From Flavobacteriales bacterium (GTDB taxonomy: Bacteria; Bacteroidota; Bacteroidia; Flavobacteriales_D; Crocinitomicaceae): a stretch of 64,000 bases of DNA. The notes beneath the pieces are model-generated. The model worked only from the letters and a program-made list of their open reading frames with translations. It ran no database searches and was not told the origin of the DNA. The DNA is taken from NCBI GenBank assembly GCA_947460825.1, contig CANHHA010000006.1:1-64000 (forward strand), read 5' to 3'. The first letter of the stretch is position 1. Each line of letters begins with the position of its first letter. Below are positions 20,051-29,909 of this stretch, piece by piece. The position numbers and the translations under genes were made by a program.

Positions 20051-20254
20051 TTATTGCGCTGCAACAGCACTGTTTCTTTTGGTTAATTCCGTATTAAATC
20101 TGGCAATTGTCTTTCTTAAACTCTTAATTCTCATTGGGTTCTCAATAGGAGCCGTTTTGTGTGTTAAGGTCAAAGAAATCATTTGATTCTGCAACTCTGC
20201 AAGTTTGCGATTCAAATCTTCCTGTGATAATTTTGATATATCTTGTGTCTTCAT
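20051..20254 (-). CDS. rpmC: 50S ribosomal protein L29
   Basis: A 67-residue, all-helical protein at the tunnel exit, near where signal recognition particle and trigger factor dock. It has LSQEDLNRKLAELQNQMISL and the C-terminal LRKTIARFNTELTKR pattern of L29. It lies 9 nt after rplP and is in the same frame as rpsQ. Confidence 0.97.
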   Translation of the reverse strand: MKTQDISKLSQEDLNRKLAELQNQMISLTLTHKTAPIENPMRIKSLRKTIARFNTELTKRNSAVAAQ

Positions 20255-20263
20255 CTTCTAATA

Positions 20264-20689
20264 TTAAGCAGGTATTTCAAAGTCATTACGAACCACGAAC
20301 TTACATTTAACCGGTAGCTTTTGTGCAGCAAGTCGCATCGCTTCTTTGGCTATTTCATAAGAAACCCCATCCGCTTCAAACATAATTCGGCCTGGTTTAA
20401 CCACAGCAACCCAATGGCTCAGTGCACCCTTTCCTTTACCCATCCGTACTTCAGCTGGTTTAGCTGTAACCGGTTTATCTGGGAAAATTCGAATCCACAC
20501 TTTTCCTTCTCGTTTCATGTAACGCGTTACCGCAATACGAGAAGCTTCAATTTGACGTGAAGTGATCCATCCTGGCTCTAAGGTTTTTAGACCAAATGAT
20601 CCAAAAGCAATCGATGAACCACGGTGTGCTAATCCTCGATTTCTACCTTTCTGTACTCTTCTGAACTTCGTTCTTTTTGGTTGTAACAT
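20264..20689 (-). CDS. rplP: 50S ribosomal protein L16
   Basis: A 141-residue protein lining the A-site tRNA path. The start [19 protein letters not shown], the [20 protein letters not shown] segment and [19 protein letters not shown] are diagnostic. Standard length. It lies 21 nt after rpsC. Confidence 0.98.
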   Translation of the reverse strand: MLQPKRTKFRRVQKGRNRGLAHRGSSIAFGSFGLKTLEPGWITSRQIEASRIAVTRYMKREGKVWIRIFPDKPVTAKPAEVRMGKGKGALSHWVAVVKPGRIMFEADGVSYEIAKEAMRLAAQKLPVKCKFVVRNDFEIPA

Positions 20690-20710
20690 TTTAGTACTCT
20701 TTTAAGCGTA

Positions 20711-21427
20711 TTACTTTTTCTTTCTTTTTGGTGCAGCTGAACCCCCACCTCCTGCGTTTGAATTCGCTGTGGACATTCCAACATTTGGAGAAAGGTCACG
20801 TTTTCCATAAACTTCTCCTCTACAAATCCATACTTTAATCCCTAGACGACCATAGGTGGTGTGCGCTTCAGACAATGCGTAATCGATGTCCGCTCTGAAG
20901 GTATGCAACGGCGTTCTTCCGTCTTTGTACATTTCTGAGCGCGCCATTTCAGCACCATTTAATCTTCCAGAGATTTTAATTTTAATTCCTTCAGCACCTA
21001 AACGCATGGTTCCAGCAATCGCCATTTTAATGGCTCTACGAAACGAAATACGCGCTTCTAATTGACGTGCCACTGCATCAGCGACCAATCGCGCATCAAG
21101 TTCAGGACGTTTAACCTCGAAGATGTTGATTTGAATCTCTTTCTTGGTTAGTTTTTTTAACTCCTCTTTTAACTTGTCTACTTCTTGTCCTCCTTTACCA
21201 ATGATTACCCCTGGACGAGCTGTATTAATGGTTACAGTAACCAGTTTCAGTGTACGTTCGATAATAATCTTAGCAATGCTAGCCTTTGCCAAACGCGCAT
21301 TTAAATACTTTCTAATTTGATCGTCTTCAACGATTTTATCTTTGTAGTTTCTACCACCATACCAGTTAGATTCCCATCCGTGGATGTAGCCTAATCGATT
21401 ACCTATTGGATTTGTCTTTTGTCCCAT
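20711..21427 (-). CDS. rpsC: 30S ribosomal protein S3
   Basis: A 238-residue head protein at the mRNA entrance. It starts [20 protein letters not shown] and has a KH-type RNA-binding domain ([20 protein letters not shown]). The C-terminal domain has [19 protein letters not shown]. It ends in a glycine-rich linker and a KRKKK tail. It lies 4 nt after rplV. Confidence 0.98.
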   Translation of the reverse strand: MGQKTNPIGNRLGYIHGWESNWYGGRNYKDKIVEDDQIRKYLNARLAKASIAKIIIERTLKLVTVTINTARPGVIIGKGGQEVDKLKEELKKLTKKEIQINIFEVKRPELDARLVADAVARQLEARISFRRAIKMAIAGTMRLGAEGIKIKISGRLNGAEMARSEMYKDGRTPLHTFRADIDYALSEAHTTYGRLGIKVWICRGEVYGKRDLSPNVGMSTANSNAGGGGSAAPKRKKK

Positions 21428-21431
21428 ATTC

Positions 21432-21830
21432 TTAAGAATTTACACCATCAACGATGATTGTAACATGATTTGATCTTTTTCTAATTCTGTGTGCACGACC
21501 TTGTGGCGCAGGCTGAATTCTCTTCAACATTGCTCCTCCGGCAACTTCAATTGATTTAACAACCACTTTTTCCTCACTTAGGTCTTTACCCTCATTTTTC
21601 TGTTCCCAGTTTGAAATTGCGGAACGCAAAAGCTTCGCTAAGTCGACTGCGGCGAACTTGGAATTATGGCTTAAAATATTTAGCGCTTTATTCACTTCGA
21701 CACCGCGAATTAAATCAGCAACCAATCTCATTTTACGGGGAGAAATCTTCGAATCATTCAATTGCGCAACGGCAATTTGCTTTTTCTCATCTTTTAACTT
21801 CTCAGCCCTTAGTCTTTTTCTAGCACCCAT
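21432..21830 (-). CDS. rplV: 50S ribosomal protein L22
   Basis: A 132-residue protein whose beta-hairpin lines the exit tunnel. It has [20 protein letters not shown] and the C-terminal signature [20 protein letters not shown] of the tunnel hairpin. An N-terminal extension of about 20 charged residues precedes the core. It lies 15 nt after rpsS. Confidence 0.97.
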   Translation of the reverse strand: MGARKRLRAEKLKDEKKQIAVAQLNDSKISPRKMRLVADLIRGVEVNKALNILSHNSKFAAVDLAKLLRSAISNWEQKNEGKDLSEEKVVVKSIEVAGGAMLKRIQPAPQGRAHRIRKRSNHVTIIVDGVNS

Positions 21831-21845
21831 GACTTAAAATTTATC

Positions 21846-22124
21846 TTATCGTTTTTTATCTTTTTTATTTCCGGCATGCCCTCGGAAAATTCTCGTTGGA
21901 GAGAATTCACCCAATTTGTGACCTACCATATTCTCTGTAACAAATACAGGGATGAACTTATGACCGTTGTGAACTGCGAAGGTTAAACCAACGAAATCCG
22001 GGGTAATTGTTGACGCACGTGACCAAGTTTTGATTACTGCCTTGCTGTTTGAAGCTTGGGCATCATCCACTCGTTTCATCAATTTGTAGTGAACAAAAGG
22101 CGGCTTTTTTAATGAACGACTCAT
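21846..22124 (-). CDS. rpsS: 30S ribosomal protein S19
   Basis: A 92-residue head protein that pairs with S13. It starts [20 protein letters not shown] and contains the signature [20 protein letters not shown] and the [12 protein letters not shown] segment. Standard length, 6 nt after rplB. Confidence 0.98.
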   Translation of the reverse strand: MSRSLKKPPFVHYKLMKRVDDAQASNSKAVIKTWSRASTITPDFVGLTFAVHNGHKFIPVFVTENMVGHKLGEFSPTRIFRGHAGNKKDKKR

Positions 22125-22130
22125 ACTACG

Positions 22131-22955
22131 TTATTTTTTTCTTCTTTCTATAATGAACTTATTCGAATACTTTGTTTTGGATCTCGTTTTGAATCCTTTG
22201 GCTGGCATACCATTTCTAGAACGCGGGTGACCTCCGGAACTTCTTCCTTCACCACCACCCATCGGGTGATCCACTGGATTCATCACGACCCCACGTACAC
22301 GTGGACGACGTCCTAACCAACGAGAACGACCTGCCTTTCCTGAGCGCTCAAGGTTGTGTTCTCCATTTGAAACCACACCAACCGTTGCCAAGCAAGTTAT
22401 TAGGACCATTCGTGTTTCACCACTTGGCATTTTAACTACAGCAAACTTACCTTCTCGGGCGTTTAATTGACCATAGGTTCCCGCTCCTCGTGCGATTGAA
22501 CCACCCTTACCAGGCATCAGTTCAATATTATGTATCAAGGTACCAAGTGGAACATCTGATAAATACATGGCATTCCCTACATTTGGAGTAGCTGTTCTTC
22601 CTGCAGTTACCGTGTCTCCAACTTTCAACCCATTTGGAGCAATGATATAACGTTTCTCTCCATCGGCATAATACAACAAAGCGATATTCGCTGTACGGTT
22701 TGGATCGTATTCAATTGCCTTTACCGTAGCCGGGATGTCAAACTTGTTTCGTTTGAAATCAACGATTCGATACTTTTGTTTGTGTCCTCCTCCAATGTAA
22801 CGCATTGTCATACGTCCATCGTTATTACGGCCACCAGACTTTGTTCCGCCTTTAACAAGGCTTTTCTCTGGTTTTGATGCGGTAATTACCGACATGTCTA
22901 TCGCCACTTTATGACGCTGACCAGGAGTTGTTGGTTTAAACTTTCTAACGCTCAT
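22131..22955 (-). CDS. rplB: 50S ribosomal protein L2
   Basis: A 274-residue core protein needed for subunit joining and peptidyl transfer. It has [20 protein letters not shown], which includes the conserved His of the NPVDHP signature near the peptidyl-transferase centre, and the N-terminal [16 protein letters not shown]. Standard length, 7 nt after rplW. Confidence 0.98.
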   Translation of the reverse strand: MSVRKFKPTTPGQRHKVAIDMSVITASKPEKSLVKGGTKSGGRNNDGRMTMRYIGGGHKQKYRIVDFKRNKFDIPATVKAIEYDPNRTANIALLYYADGEKRYIIAPNGLKVGDTVTAGRTATPNVGNAMYLSDVPLGTLIHNIELMPGKGGSIARGAGTYGQLNAREGKFAVVKMPSGETRMVLITCLATVGVVSNGEHNLERSGKAGRSRWLGRRPRVRGVVMNPVDHPMGGGEGRSSGGHPRSRNGMPAKGFKTRSKTKYSNKFIIERRKK

Positions 22956-22962
22956 TGCTCAA

Positions 22963-23259
22963 TTAATAGTTGTTAAACAAATCAATGGTTTCACCATCTT
23001 TGATTGAAACTACAGCCTTCTTCCATTGTTTGCTTCGTTGCTCAACAATGCCTTTGTTTGTAAATTTCACAGAAGATTTTCCACCGCCATAATTTTGTGT
23101 ACGTACATCTGTGACGTGTACTCCGTACATTTTCTCGACAGCATGCTTTATTTCAAGCTTATTTGCCTTGCGATCCACTTCAAAAGTGAATGCATTTCTC
23201 GCTTCGGAAGCAAAGGTTGCTTTCTCAGTGATTATCGGCTTTCTAATTATTCCTTGCAT
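22963..23259 (-). CDS. rplW: 50S ribosomal protein L23
   Basis: A 98-residue protein at the tunnel exit, the docking site for trigger factor. It starts MQGIIRKPIITEKATFASEA, followed by FTFEVDRKANKLEIKHAVEK and YGVHVTDVRT. Standard length and position, 9 nt after rplD. Confidence 0.98.
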   Translation of the reverse strand: MQGIIRKPIITEKATFASEARNAFTFEVDRKANKLEIKHAVEKMYGVHVTDVRTQNYGGGKSSVKFTNKGIVEQRSKQWKKAVVSIKDGETIDLFNNY

Positions 23260-23268
23260 GACCCTGGA

Positions 23269-23895
23269 TTAATTTAAAATTTCTTCAATACGACTAATCG
23301 CCGATTGGGTTACTAAAACTTTACGCGCATTTAACACGTCGTAGGTATTAAAAGACTCAACGGTTACTACCTTCACTTTCTTCAAGTTTCTTGAAGCTAG
23401 ATAAACGTTGTCATTCTTATCTCCTAAGATCAATAATACTTTCTGGTTGTCTAAAGAGAGCGCTGACACCATAGAAACAAAATCTTTTGTTTTAATCGCA
23501 TCCATACTTACATCTTCTAACACCATCAAAGCATCATTCTTCATTTGATAAGAAAAAGCTGACTTTCGCGCTAATCTTTTAAGTTTAACATTCAACTTAA
23601 AGGAATAATTTCTTGGTCTTGGCCCGAAAATACGACCACCACCTACGCGCGTTCCTGACTTGGAGCTACCTGCTCTTGCTCCACCAGTACCTTTCTGTTT
23701 CTTTAACTTTTTGGTAGAACCAGCGATTTCATTTCGTTCTTTCGACTTGTGAGTTCCTTGTCTGCGATTCGCTAAATGTTGTTTCACATCTAGATATATC
23801 GCATGGTTATTTGGCTCAATACCAAATACCTCATCAGAAAGGGTAGCTTTCGCTGAAGACGCCTTACCGCTTACGCTATATACTTTCGCTTCCAT
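23269..23895 (-). CDS. rplD: 50S ribosomal protein L4
   Basis: A 208-residue protein whose loop reaches the exit tunnel: KKQKGTGGARAGSSKSGTRV, corresponding to the region where macrolide-resistance changes map, appears unaltered. The globular domain ends with LVTQSAISRIEEIL. Its start codon overlaps the rplC stop by one base (TAATG). In E. coli L4 regulates this operon; that is not testable here. Confidence 0.98.
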   Translation of the reverse strand: MEAKVYSVSGKASSAKATLSDEVFGIEPNNHAIYLDVKQHLANRRQGTHKSKERNEIAGSTKKLKKQKGTGGARAGSSKSGTRVGGGRIFGPRPRNYSFKLNVKLKRLARKSAFSYQMKNDALMVLEDVSMDAIKTKDFVSMVSALSLDNQKVLLILGDKNDNVYLASRNLKKVKVVTVESFNTYDVLNARKVLVTQSAISRIEEILN

Positions 23896-24509
23896 TATTT
23901 ATAAATTGTTACGTAAGAATTATTCGCTCCTGGAATAGATCCTTTAATGATTAAAATATTGCGTTCTGCCAACACTTTCAAAATCTCAAGATTTCCTTGT
24001 GTTCGTTGCTTGTTACCCATTTGTCCGGCCATTCGCATCCCTTTGAATACACGCGCTGGATAAGAACAAGCTCCGATTGATCCTGGTGCACGCAAGCGGT
24101 TGTGCTGACCGTGTGTGGCCTGACCAACACCGGCAAAATTGTGCCGTCTTACAACCCCCTGAAAACCTTTACCTTTTGTAGTTCCGGTAATGTCCACAAA
24201 CTCACCCTCTTCAAAAATATTCACCGTTACCTCATCTCCAGCATTCAACGCTTCAAAACCTTTAAACTCAACCAACTTAGATTTAGGTATCGTATTTGCT
24301 TTCTTAAAGTGTCCTTTCAACGCATTTGGGGTGTTTTTTTCCTTGCGATTTCCAAAACCCAATTGAACAGCGTCGTACCCGTCACGGTCGGTTGTTTTAA
24401 CTTGAGTTACTACGCAGGGACCAGCTTCAACAAGCGTGCATGGCAATGATTTGCCCTCGGCACTATAGATGCTAGTCATTCCGATTTTTCGTCCAATAAT
24501 TCCTGACAT
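23895..24509 (-). CDS. rplC: 50S ribosomal protein L3
   Basis: A 204-residue protein that starts large-subunit assembly and reaches the peptidyl-transferase centre. It begins [20 protein letters not shown] and has the signature [20 protein letters not shown] with the methylatable-Gln region, then [20 protein letters not shown]. Standard length, 18 nt after rpsJ. Confidence 0.98.
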   Translation of the reverse strand: MSGIIGRKIGMTSIYSAEGKSLPCTLVEAGPCVVTQVKTTDRDGYDAVQLGFGNRKEKNTPNALKGHFKKANTIPKSKLVEFKGFEALNAGDEVTVNIFEEGEFVDITGTTKGKGFQGVVRRHNFAGVGQATHGQHNRLRAPGSIGACSYPARVFKGMRMAGQMGNKQRTQGNLEILKVLAERNILIIKGSIPGANNSYVTIYK

Positions 24510-24527
24510 AACTAATTTAACTTAAGA

Positions 24528-24833
24528 TTATACTTTAATTTCTACATCAACACCACTCGGCAACTCCAATTTCATTAGGGCATCTACAGTTTTCGATGAA
24601 CTACTATAGATGTCTAACAAACGTTTGTAAGCACACAATTCAAATTGCTCACGCGCCTTTTTGTTGACGTGCGGGGAACGTAAAACCGTGTAAATACGCT
24701 TGTGAGTGGGCAATGGAATAGGTCCATTTACTACAGCACCGGTAGCCTTTACCGTCTTTACGATTTTCTCAGCAGACTTGTCTACCAAATTGTGATCGTA
24801 TGACTTTAATTTTATTCTAATTTTTTGACTCAT
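24528..24833 (-). CDS. rpsJ: 30S ribosomal protein S10
   Basis: A 101-residue head protein that also serves in transcription antitermination (NusE) in other bacteria. It starts [20 protein letters not shown] and has the signature [20 protein letters not shown]. Standard length. It is 26 nt after fusA, so str and S10 clusters are contiguous. tuf, often found at this junction elsewhere, is missing. Confidence 0.98.
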   Translation of the reverse strand: MSQKIRIKLKSYDHNLVDKSAEKIVKTVKATGAVVNGPIPLPTHKRIYTVLRSPHVNKKAREQFELCAYKRLLDIYSSSSKTVDALMKLELPSGVDVEIKV

Positions 24834-24859
24834 TTCCTTTTCAATTTTATGCTGAAATT

Positions 24860-26950
24860 TTACTTCAATTTAGAAATCACATCTTCCGCTACATTCTTGG
24901 GTGCTGGCGCATATCGCGCGAACTCCATAGAAGATGTTGCACGACCAGAGGTAATTGTACGCAACTGTGTTACATAACCAAACATCTCTGACAACGGAAC
25001 ATCAGCTTTCAACACTTTAGCTCCTGCACGATCATCCATTCCTGTTGGCATTCCTCTTCTTCGGTTCAAATCTCCCTGAACATCACCGAAATAATCTTCT
25101 GGAGTTACTATTTCCAATTTCATAATAGGCTCTAAAAGAATTGGGGAACAGGACTTTAACGCTGAGCGATAAGCCATCTTCGCACACAACTCGAAGGACA
25201 ATGAATCTGAATCCACCGCGTGGAAAGAACCATCAATTAACTCAACTTTCATTGATTCTAACGGATATCCTGCTAACACACCGTTTTTCATAGATTCTCT
25301 GAACCCTTTCTCTACGGAAGGAATAAATTCTCTTGGAATATTACCACCTTTAATGCTATTGATAAACTCAAGGCCTTTTTTCTCGGCATTGTCTTGGTGG
25401 GAAATTTTAACGAGGATGTCTGCGAATTTACCACGACCTCCCGATTGTTTCTTGTATACCTCACGGTGCTCTGTTGAACCAGCGATTGCCTCACGGTAAG
25501 CTACTTGAGGGGCTCCTTGACTTACTTCAACTTTAAACTCTCTTTTCAAACGATCTACAATAATTTCGAGGTGAAGCTCACCCATTCCTGAAATAATGGT
25601 TTGACCGGTATCTTCATCCGTTTTGACACGGAAAGTTGGATCTTCTTCGGACAGTTTGGATAGACCGATTGACAGACGGTCAGTATCTGCTTGGGTTTTC
25701 GGTTCGATTGCCAATCCAATAACTGGTTCCGGAAATACCATCGATTCAAGGATAATTGGTGCATTTTCAGCACACAGTGTATCTCCTGTTTTTATGTCCT
25801 TAAAACCCACTACCGCACCGATATCTCCCGCACCTAACACTGGAATTTGAATCTGTTTGTTGGCGTGCATTTGAAAGATACGCGAAATACGTTCTTTGTT
25901 CTCAGATCTTGTATTTAATACATACGACCCGGCATCTAGTTTTCCAGAGTAAACTCTTGTAAAACACAAGCGACCCACAAAAGGATCTGTGGCAATTTTG
26001 AATGCTAATGCTGCGAACGGTTCATCATAAGATGGCTGTCTGGTTACTTCCTCATCCGTTTTCGGGTTGATTCCTGTAATACCATCCACATCTAATGGTG
26101 AAGGTAAAATCTCCATAACCATATCAAGCATTGCTTGAACTCCTTTATTTTTAAAAGACGAACCACACATCATCGGAACCACTTTTCCGGAAATTGTGGC
26201 TTGACGTAAAGCATCTAGAATTTCACGTTCCGTTAATGAATTTTCATCTTCGAAATATTTCTCCATTAAGGTCTCATCAAACTCAGCTACAGCCTCGAGT
26301 AAATTACCTCTAAGTTCGCGTGCTTCATCTATAATATCTGCTGGAATCTCAACTTCTTTAAACGTCATTCCGTAGTCATCCTCGTTCCAAACAATTCCAC
26401 GGAAATTAATTAAGTCGACCACCCCTCTGAAATCGTCTTCTTCACCGATATTGATTTGAAGCGGAAGAGCATGACTTCCTAGCATGTCTTTTACTTGTTT
26501 ACACACTTTAAGGAAGTCGGCACCTTGACGGTCCATTTTATTAACAAAACCAATTCGGGGTACATTATAGTTGTTAGCCAAACGCCAATTGGTTTCCGAC
26601 TGAGGTTCTACTCCATCTACTGCAGAGAACAAAAATACTAAGCCGTCTAACACGCGAAGAGACCTGTTCACTTCCACGGTAAAATCAACGTGTCCTGGAG
26701 TATCAATAATATTTACATGATACGGTGTTCCACGGTATTGCCATGTTAATGTAGTAGCTGCAGAGGTGATGGTAATCCCACGCTCTTGCTCCTGCTCCAT
26801 CCAATCCATAGTTGCTGCGCCGTCATGCACTTCACCGATTTTATGATTTACACCACCATAAAATAGAATTCGCTCTGTAGTGGTAGTTTTACCTGCGTCA
26901 ATGTGAGCAGCAATACCAATATTTCTCGTGTATTTAAGATCTCTTGCCAT
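24860..26950 (-). CDS. fusA: translation elongation factor G
   Basis: A 696-residue GTPase that drives ribosomal translocation. G1 ([15 protein letters not shown]), the switch region [12 protein letters not shown]3 (DTPGHVDF) and G4 (NKMDR) are all present. Domains II-V follow, with [14 protein letters not shown] in domain III and [20 protein letters not shown] before the C-terminal domain. Standard length for the canonical str-operon EF-G. It starts 3 nt after rpsG. Confidence 0.98.
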   Translation of the reverse strand: MARDLKYTRNIGIAAHIDAGKTTTTERILFYGGVNHKIGEVHDGAATMDWMEQEQERGITITSAATTLTWQYRGTPYHVNIIDTPGHVDFTVEVNRSLRVLDGLVFLFSAVDGVEPQSETNWRLANNYNVPRIGFVNKMDRQGADFLKVCKQVKDMLGSHALPLQINIGEEDDFRGVVDLINFRGIVWNEDDYGMTFKEVEIPADIIDEARELRGNLLEAVAEFDETLMEKYFEDENSLTEREILDALRQATISGKVVPMMCGSSFKNKGVQAMLDMVMEILPSPLDVDGITGINPKTDEEVTRQPSYDEPFAALAFKIATDPFVGRLCFTRVYSGKLDAGSYVLNTRSENKERISRIFQMHANKQIQIPVLGAGDIGAVVGFKDIKTGDTLCAENAPIILESMVFPEPVIGLAIEPKTQADTDRLSIGLSKLSEEDPTFRVKTDEDTGQTIISGMGELHLEIIVDRLKREFKVEVSQGAPQVAYREAIAGSTEHREVYKKQSGGRGKFADILVKISHQDNAEKKGLEFINSIKGGNIPREFIPSVEKGFRESMKNGVLAGYPLESMKVELIDGSFHAVDSDSLSFELCAKMAYRSALKSCSPILLEPIMKLEIVTPEDYFGDVQGDLNRRRGMPTGMDDRAGAKVLKADVPLSEMFGYVTQLRTITSGRATSSMEFARYAPAPKNVAEDVISKLK

Positions 26951-26953
26951 CGT

Positions 26954-27424
26954 TTAGAATCTAAAATGTGAAAATGCTTTGTTTGCTTCTGCCATTCGTA
27001 TGGTATCTTCTTTCTTTTTAAAAGCAGCCCCCTCTTCTTTGGAAGCGGCAATGATTTCAGCGGCTAACTTTTGAGACATTGTTTTCTCATTTCGCTTGCG
27101 GGCATACCCAATCAACCATTTCATGGCAAGTGAGGCTTTCCGCTCTTCTCTTACAGGAGTGGGAATTTGAAAGGTTGCACCACCAACGCGTCGGCTTCTT
27201 ACCTCAACACTTGGTGTTATATTTTCAATGGCTTTTTTCCATACCTCAAGACCTGGGGTATCTTCCACCTTTTTCTCAATCAGCTCAATAGCTTCATAGA
27301 ATATTGTAAACGCCAAACTTTTTTTCCCAGAGTACATCAAGTTGTTTACAAACTTGGTAACAACCTGTTCGTTGAACTTTGGATCTGGTAAAATGGCTAT
27401 TTTTTTCGCTTTTCTTCTTCTCAT
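26954..27424 (-). CDS. rpsG: 30S ribosomal protein S7
   Basis: A 156-residue head protein next to the E site and anticodon arm. It starts [20 protein letters not shown], has [20 protein letters not shown], then [20 protein letters not shown] and a basic C-terminal end. In E. coli S7 represses the str operon. It lies 32 nt after rpsL. Confidence 0.98.
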   Translation of the reverse strand: MRRRKAKKIAILPDPKFNEQVVTKFVNNLMYSGKKSLAFTIFYEAIELIEKKVEDTPGLEVWKKAIENITPSVEVRSRRVGGATFQIPTPVREERKASLAMKWLIGYARKRNEKTMSQKLAAEIIAASKEEGAAFKKKEDTIRMAEANKAFSHFRF

Positions 27425-27456
27425 CGCTTAAAAATTATCGTTGAATTACAACTATA

Positions 27457-27834
27457 TTATTTTTGCTTAGGTCGTTTAGTACCATATTTTGATCGTCGTT
27501 GAGACCGTCCCTGAACACCTGCTGTATCTTCAGCACCGCGAACAATGTGGTAACGAACTCCTGGTAGGTCTTTCACACGACCACCACGAACTAATACTAA
27601 GGAGTGTTCCTGAAGGTTGTGACCTTCACCTCCGATATAAGCATTGACCTCGCGTCCGTTCGTTAAACGTACACGAGCCACTTTACGCATGGCAGAATTA
27701 GGCTTTTTTGGAGTGGTTGTATACACACGAACACATACCCCTTTTCGTTGAGGACATGAATCAAGTGCAGCAGACTTACTCTTCTTTACTACCGCCGTTC
27801 TTCCTTTGCGAACTAACTGTTGAATAGTTGGCAT
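27457..27834 (-). CDS. rpsL: 30S ribosomal protein S12
   Basis: A 125-residue decoding-centre protein and first gene of the 17-kb supercluster. The loops [16 protein letters not shown] and [17 protein letters not shown] keep the lysines corresponding to E. coli K42 and K87, so the allele is streptomycin-sensitive in form. A strong promoter and a stem-loop leader lie upstream (27867-27919). Confidence 0.98.
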   Translation of the reverse strand: MPTIQQLVRKGRTAVVKKSKSAALDSCPQRKGVCVRVYTTTPKKPNSAMRKVARVRLTNGREVNAYIGGEGHNLQEHSLVLVRGGRVKDLPGVRYHIVRGAEDTAGVQGRSQRRSKYGTKRPKQK

Positions 27835-27866
27835 AAAAATACTCTTAATTTAACAATATATAATAA

Positions 27867-27885
27867 CCTCAAACGCTCTTTGAGG
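27867..27885 (-). promoter_or_regulatory. stem-loop at the 5' end of the str mRNA leader
   Basis: CCTCAAA, 5 bases, TTTGAGG: a perfect 7-base stem within a few bases of the predicted transcription start. It could protect the 5' end of this highly expressed message or take part in regulation. No T-tract follows, so it is not a terminator. Confidence 0.4.
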
Positions 27886-27889
27886 GGTG

Positions 27890-27919
27890 CAAAGATACGA
27901 GGTTTATTTAATTTCACAA
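27890..27919 (-). promoter_or_regulatory. rpsL (str-S10-spc-alpha) promoter, TTG-19-TATCTTTG
   Basis: On the minus strand a -33 TTG (27919-27917) is separated by 19 bases from the -7 box TATCTTTG (27897-27890). Spacing and both elements fit the Bacteroidota sigma-70-type consensus. Transcription should start near 27884, giving a leader of about 50 nt. Confidence 0.8.
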
Positions 27920-28141
27920 TAGCAATTGTAAAAAAATCGAAAATTTTAATGGATAACCAAGTAATCATTCCTATTGCTAATTGAATGAGAGTGTTTTCAG
28001 GTTTAATCGAGCCCTTGGTTCTTTCAATGGAAGTGTCAATAGAGCGCTTGAATGACCTTTGGTGCGCCATCACCACGTTTTCATTTAAACCTGGTGCCGC
28101 GCTTCTTTGATGTTAAGCTATCGTGGGGAAAATTTAAGTTA

Positions 28142-29896
28142 CTAGTGAAAGATATGTAAAAATCCGGCCAGTAAAAACTTGGTTCGGTCTTGGTCATCGT
28201 AGGTATACTTTTCACCGTCGGGTAATACGGTATAAAAATAAACCCCGTCTGTAAGTGGTTTTCCATCCATGGTTAACCCGGACCAGTCATTCTGATAATC
28301 TGAATTTTCATAGACTACATTCCCCCAACGGTTAAATACTTGTAAGCGAACATTATTGTAATCCTCTAAGTGTTGAACAATAAAAACATCATTGGTGAGA
28401 TCCCCATTCAAGGTTAACACATTTGGTGCCTCTAAGGGACATTGATTATACACTAATATCGAATTTAACCCAACTGTCTTTCCGCACTGGTCTTGAACCT
28501 CAATAGAGAACAAGTTTTCGTTAGGTAACAACAAAACGCCACCAAGGCTAACCGTATCGCTATTTGGAAAAGAGCCGGGGCTCCAGGTGTATTGATACGG
28601 GGGTAATCCAAAACTTACCGCACATCCCAGCCATGGAATCTCACCGCCATTTACGCAAACATTAAGAGAATCAGTAGCAATTACTGACAAAGGTTGGTAA
28701 TCTACGAGGTTTAGAACTATAGACGTGGTAGCAAAGGTTCCATCGCACGGATTTGGAACAATAACACTGAAAAATACGGTCTCGGTAGATTCCGTTAAAC
28801 TATCCAATAAAGCCTCAATGGTAATAGTATCAGAAAAAACACCCGTTGGTATGGTCAATGCATTGGGAATGAATGGGTAGTCTACTCCATTGGTGGCGGT
28901 TCCGCTCAACCCAATCTGTACCACTAAATTTGTTGTTGTATCTATTCTTGAGATGATAAAGCCTGCAATACCACAATCCTCAACCAGTTGCGGCGGTCCG
29001 GTAATATTCACTGAAATCGGAATATCTACCTGACAAACAACCACTCTAAACGCAAATGTTCTGATTTTTGAATTAATCAATACTCCATTGCGGTATTCAT
29101 TAACCTTCACACCGGCTACAAAGTTACCGATGTTATTCGGGGTGAATGCCATCATACCTGTTTGGGGATTTATGGTGATTGTGGATCCAGCTCCAAAAGG
29201 CAACAGGGTGCTAAACCCTGCATTCCAAGCAACCCCTGCATATGGAGGAGGTGACTCTGGGTTTGGAATCACATTGACTATACTTCCGCCCAATAATGGA
29301 TCTGCTAGCTCATAGGTGAGGGAATCACCATCCGGATCAAAAGCTATATGGTTAAAATTTAAAGTATTTTGTGCACAAAGCACCAAGGGGGGATAATTAG
29401 TAAATCGTGCTCCCTGATTATATACGGGGGTTAATGCACTCCCTGGAATAAACGTTGTTAACGTGATTCCATTATTTCCAGGATCTACGATGTTGTCTAT
29501 ATTATTTGCCCAACAGCACCGTTGGTAAGATATATGATACCCAGATGGATTGAATGGCAATTGAATGGTATCAATATATATTCCTTTTTCAACGCATATA
29601 TTGTTTGGAGGAGTTACGCAGGGGTCATCATACACAATGGGTAAAATCGCACTAGAAAATAAGGAAACAACCTCTTCTGAGTAATACGTTCCGTCTTCAT
29701 TGAAGATTGTATAAACGAGTGGATTATCATAGGACGTTGCACTGTTACAATCCCTATAAATCTCAAATGTTACTTTATAAAAACCGTTGCCTAAGGAATC
29801 GTAATAAATTTCTCCGCCAAGGATGTGTGTAGCCTTAACCTGATTGGTTAACACACAAATGAATGCAAAACAAAAACCTAATAATAATTTTCTCAT
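28142..29896 (-). CDS. secreted protein with gliding-motility-type C-terminal domain (T9SS type B cargo)
   Basis: A 584-residue exported protein from the ATG at 29896 (MRKLLLGFCFAFICVLTNQV, a signal peptide). The open frame extends 18 codons upstream into the previous gene, but those residues are not signal-like. The body is beta-rich, including a Calx-beta-like stretch around residues 310-400 (TESTETVFFSV). The C-terminal about 90 residues have the type B sorting pattern: NVLTLNGDLTNDVFIVQ, LQVFNRWGNVVYEN, then GVYFYTVL. Function beyond surface exposure is unknown. It lies 13 nt after another secreted-protein gene, probably in one operon. Confidence 0.8.
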   Translation of the reverse strand: MRKLLLGFCFAFICVLTNQVKATHILGGEIYYDSLGNGFYKVTFEIYRDCNSATSYDNPLVYTIFNEDGTYYSEEVVSLFSSAILPIVYDDPCVTPPNNICVEKGIYIDTIQLPFNPSGYHISYQRCCWANNIDNIVDPGNNGITLTTFIPGSALTPVYNQGARFTNYPPLVLCAQNTLNFNHIAFDPDGDSLTYELADPLLGGSIVNVIPNPESPPPYAGVAWNAGFSTLLPFGAGSTITINPQTGMMAFTPNNIGNFVAGVKVNEYRNGVLINSKIRTFAFRVVVCQVDIPISVNITGPPQLVEDCGIAGFIISRIDTTTNLVVQIGLSGTATNGVDYPFIPNALTIPTGVFSDTITIEALLDSLTESTETVFFSVIVPNPCDGTFATTSIVLNLVDYQPLSVIATDSLNVCVNGGEIPWLGCAVSFGLPPYQYTWSPGSFPNSDTVSLGGVLLLPNENLFSIEVQDQCGKTVGLNSILVYNQCPLEAPNVLTLNGDLTNDVFIVQHLEDYNNVRLQVFNRWGNVVYENSDYQNDWSGLTMDGKPLTDGVYFYTVLPDGEKYTYDDQDRTKFLLAGFLHIFH

Positions 29897-29909
29897 ATGT
29901 AAGGGCTTA

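Larger units (their letters stand above)
27835..28141. other. intergenic region before rpsL, with promoter and leader only
   Basis: This 307-base gap holds the rpsL promoter and a leader stem-loop in its first 90 bases. The rest (about 27930-28141) shows no convincing gene. An 87-codon minus-strand open frame crosses the promoter and enters rpsL in another frame, so I treat it as chance. Confidence 0.6.

Noticed and set aside
27813-28076. 87-codon minus-strand open frame before rpsL
   Set aside because: It runs over the str promoter and into rpsL in another frame, and no family is recognised.
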